NCBI RefSeq assembly: GCF_000716715.1
Contig: NZ_JNYJ01000061.1
Span: 1-64,000 of the forward strand
DNA from: Dactylosporangium aurantiacum
GTDB taxonomy: Bacteria; Actinomycetota; Actinomycetes; Mycobacteriales; Micromonosporaceae
Reading direction: 5' to 3'
Length of the DNA: 64,000 bases
Position 1 is the stretch's first letter. Every line of letters starts with the position of its first letter. The notes under the pieces were generated by a model. That model saw nothing but the letters and a program-made list of their open reading frames with translations. It was not told where the DNA came from and searched no databases. Positions 62,933 to 64,000 of this stretch are shown here, one piece after another. The position numbers were made by a program, and so were the translations under genes.

Positions 62933-64000
62933 ATGCTGATCCGGGTGCTCGGGCCGTTCTCGGCCGACGTCGCCGGCGGTGCGGCCGACCTCGGCGGCCA
63001 CCGCCAGAAGGCCGTGCTCGCGCTGCTGGTGTCCGCCGGCGGCGCGGTGGTCTCCGTCGACCGGATGATCGACGACCTGTGGCGCGGTGAGGCGCCCCCG
63101 CGGGCGATCGCGTCGCTGCAGGCGTACGTGTCGAACCTCCGCCGCGTCCTGGAACCCGACCGCGAGCGCCGCGCGCCGGCCCGCACGCTGATCAGCGCCC
63201 CGCCCGGCTACGCGCTGCGGGTCCCGCCCGACGCCGTCGACGCGTGGCGGTTCGAGTCGCTGCTCACCGCCGCCCGCGCCGCGGCCGCCACCGAGCCGGG
63301 CCGGGCCCGCCTGCAGCTGCGTGCCGCCCTGGAGCTGTGGCAGGGCGGCGCGTACGCCGAGTTCGCCGAGGAGTCCTGGGCGCAGCCGGCGGCGGCCCGC
63401 CTCGAAGAGCTCCGCCTCGCCGCTCGTGAGCTGCTGCTGGACGTCACGCTGCGCACCGGCGGGGCCGCCGAGGCGGTCGCGGAGGCCGAGGTGCTGACCC
63501 GGCACGCCCCGCTGCGGGAGGAGGCGTGGCGGCTGCTCGCCCTGTCCCTGTGGAGCACCGGCCGCCAGGCCGACGCCCTCGCGGCGCTGCGCCGGGCCCG
63601 CGGCATCCTCGCCGACGAGCTGGGCCTGGACCCGGGGGCGGCGCTGGTCGAGCTGGAGGCGGCGATCCTCGGCCAGCGGGTCGAGCTCCTCGACGGTCTC
63701 CGGACGCCCGACAGCCCAGGGCCGGCGGCCGCGGAAGGCGTGCGGGCAACCGACAGCCCGGGGCCGGCGGCCGTGGAAGGCGTGCGGGCGACCGACAGCC
63801 CGGGGCCGGCGGCCGTGGAAGGCGTGCCGGCGGCCGGCGACGGTGTGCGAGCGCAGGGCGGTGCCGGCGTCGCGAGGCCGGCCGACCACGGCGAGGTGTT
63901 CGTGGGGCGGCAGCAGGAGCTGGCGGCACTCGCGGGAGCCGCGGCGGAGGCCGTCGCGGCCGGTCCCAGGATCGCGCTGCTCAGCGGGGAGGCCGGGGTC
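62933..64000 (+). CDS. AfsR/SARP family transcriptional regulator, 3' end outside window
   Basis: The frame is open to the window edge (356 codons visible). The N-terminal winged helix (1-90: VLGPFSADVAGGAADLGGHR, RMIDDLWRGEAPPRAIASLQ, YVSNLRRVLEP) is followed by the BTAD domain (about 100-250). A linker holds three 14-residue repeats (259-300, T-D-S-P-G-P-A-A-V-E-G-V-R-A) and the beginning of an AAA/NB-ARC ATPase (VFVGRQQELAAL, LLSGEAGV). It would act as an activator of antibiotic or other secondary genes. ATG 62933 is preferred for its distance from the -10 box; ATG 62921 is possible. Confidence 0.9.
   Translation, partial: MLIRVLGPFSADVAGGAADLGGHRQKAVLALLVSAGGAVVSVDRMIDDLWRGEAPPRAIASLQAYVSNLRRVLEPDRERRAPARTLISAPPGYALRVPPDAVDAWRFESLLTAARAAAATEPGRARLQLRAALELWQGGAYAEFAEESWAQPAAARLEELRLAARELLLDVTLRTGGAAEAVAEAEVLTRHAPLREEAWRLLALSLWSTGRQADALAALRRARGILADELGLDPGAALVELEAAILGQRVELLDGLRTPDSPGPAAAEGVRATDSPGPAAVEGVRATDSPGPAAVEGVPAAGDGVRAQGGAGVARPADHGEVFVGRQQELAALAGAAAEAVAAGPRIALLSGEAGV
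63707..63832 (+). repeat. three 42-bp in-frame tandem repeats in the SARP linker
   Basis: Units start at 63707, 63749 and 63791. The second and third differ by only one or two bases, showing a recent duplication in the domain linker. Confidence 0.9.

Overview
The window is a stretch of very GC-rich actinobacterial chromosome. Gene order and content point to the family Micromonosporaceae: valS-folC-DUF4233 with ndk nearby; a TIGR03960 radical SAM/TIGR03936 pair before RNase E, rplU, rpmA and obg; nadD-rsfS; and comEA-comEC-holA, followed by convergent rpsT. It is mostly core chromosome with family-specific accessory genes between the housekeeping blocks. No phage, insertion sequence, CRISPR array or tRNA gene was seen. 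The genus cannot be named from the sequence alone.

Layout. Positions 1-72: the 3' end of a 5S rRNA and its terminator. 118-1740: two related single-pass membrane proteins on the minus strand; a third member lies at 18528-19370. 1813-10314: valS, folC, DUF4233, a WYL regulator, a membrane protein fused to a VOC domain, and ndk. 10414-15456: a secreted GH18 chitinase, then ileS behind a T-box leader. 15443-18455: an XRE-cupin regulator, a B3/4-domain protein, an EamA exporter and an acyltransferase. 19456-22530: beta-phosphoglucomutase-like and GH65 genes, a disaccharide phosphorolysis pair. 22557-30641: a translation and RNA block (radical SAM pair, RNase E/G, L21, L27, Obg). 30711-35092: a double GNAT, an unknown protein, trpS behind a leader-peptide attenuator, two small unknown genes and a DUF397 gene. 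35180-38193: nadD, rsfS, a histidine phosphatase, a lipoprotein and DegV. 38340-46001: comEA, comEC, holA, a very large repeat protein overlapping holA, a 17-bp tandem repeat array and rpsT. 46160-51313: an L,D-transpeptidase, an orphan sensor kinase and an ABC ATPase, divergent from a PadR regulator across a 20-bp palindrome. 51357-53486: an FAD oxidoreductase and a PfkB-family protein with a degenerate active site. 53487-54108: repeats without a convincing gene. 54719-58773: a complete four-gene conservon (sensor kinase, roadblock/LC7, DUF742, GTPase). 58727-64000: an FAD/NAD(P)-binding protein, an amino-acid permease, a calcium-repeat protein, a hemerythrin-like protein and the start of a large SARP regulator with its own candidate binding repeats.

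How the genes work together. Translation capacity is prominent: three aminoacyl-tRNA synthetases, of which ileS and trpS carry RNA leaders that sense uncharged tRNA by different mechanisms, plus ribosomal proteins, Obg and RsfS. A second theme is the cell envelope and its sensing: L,D-transpeptidase, sensor kinase, ABC ATPase, conservon, and several tail-anchored or N-anchored unknown proteins. Two features recur. Convergent genes often overlap at their 3' ends (five pairs), and in-frame tandem repeats have expanded the linkers or tails of several proteins. The observations most worth following are the C-x12-C-x-WAD-x-G family, the trpS attenuator, the XRE-cupin/B3-4/EamA cassette, the large repeat protein beside holA, the 17-bp repeat array, and the PfkB protein lacking its catalytic aspartate.
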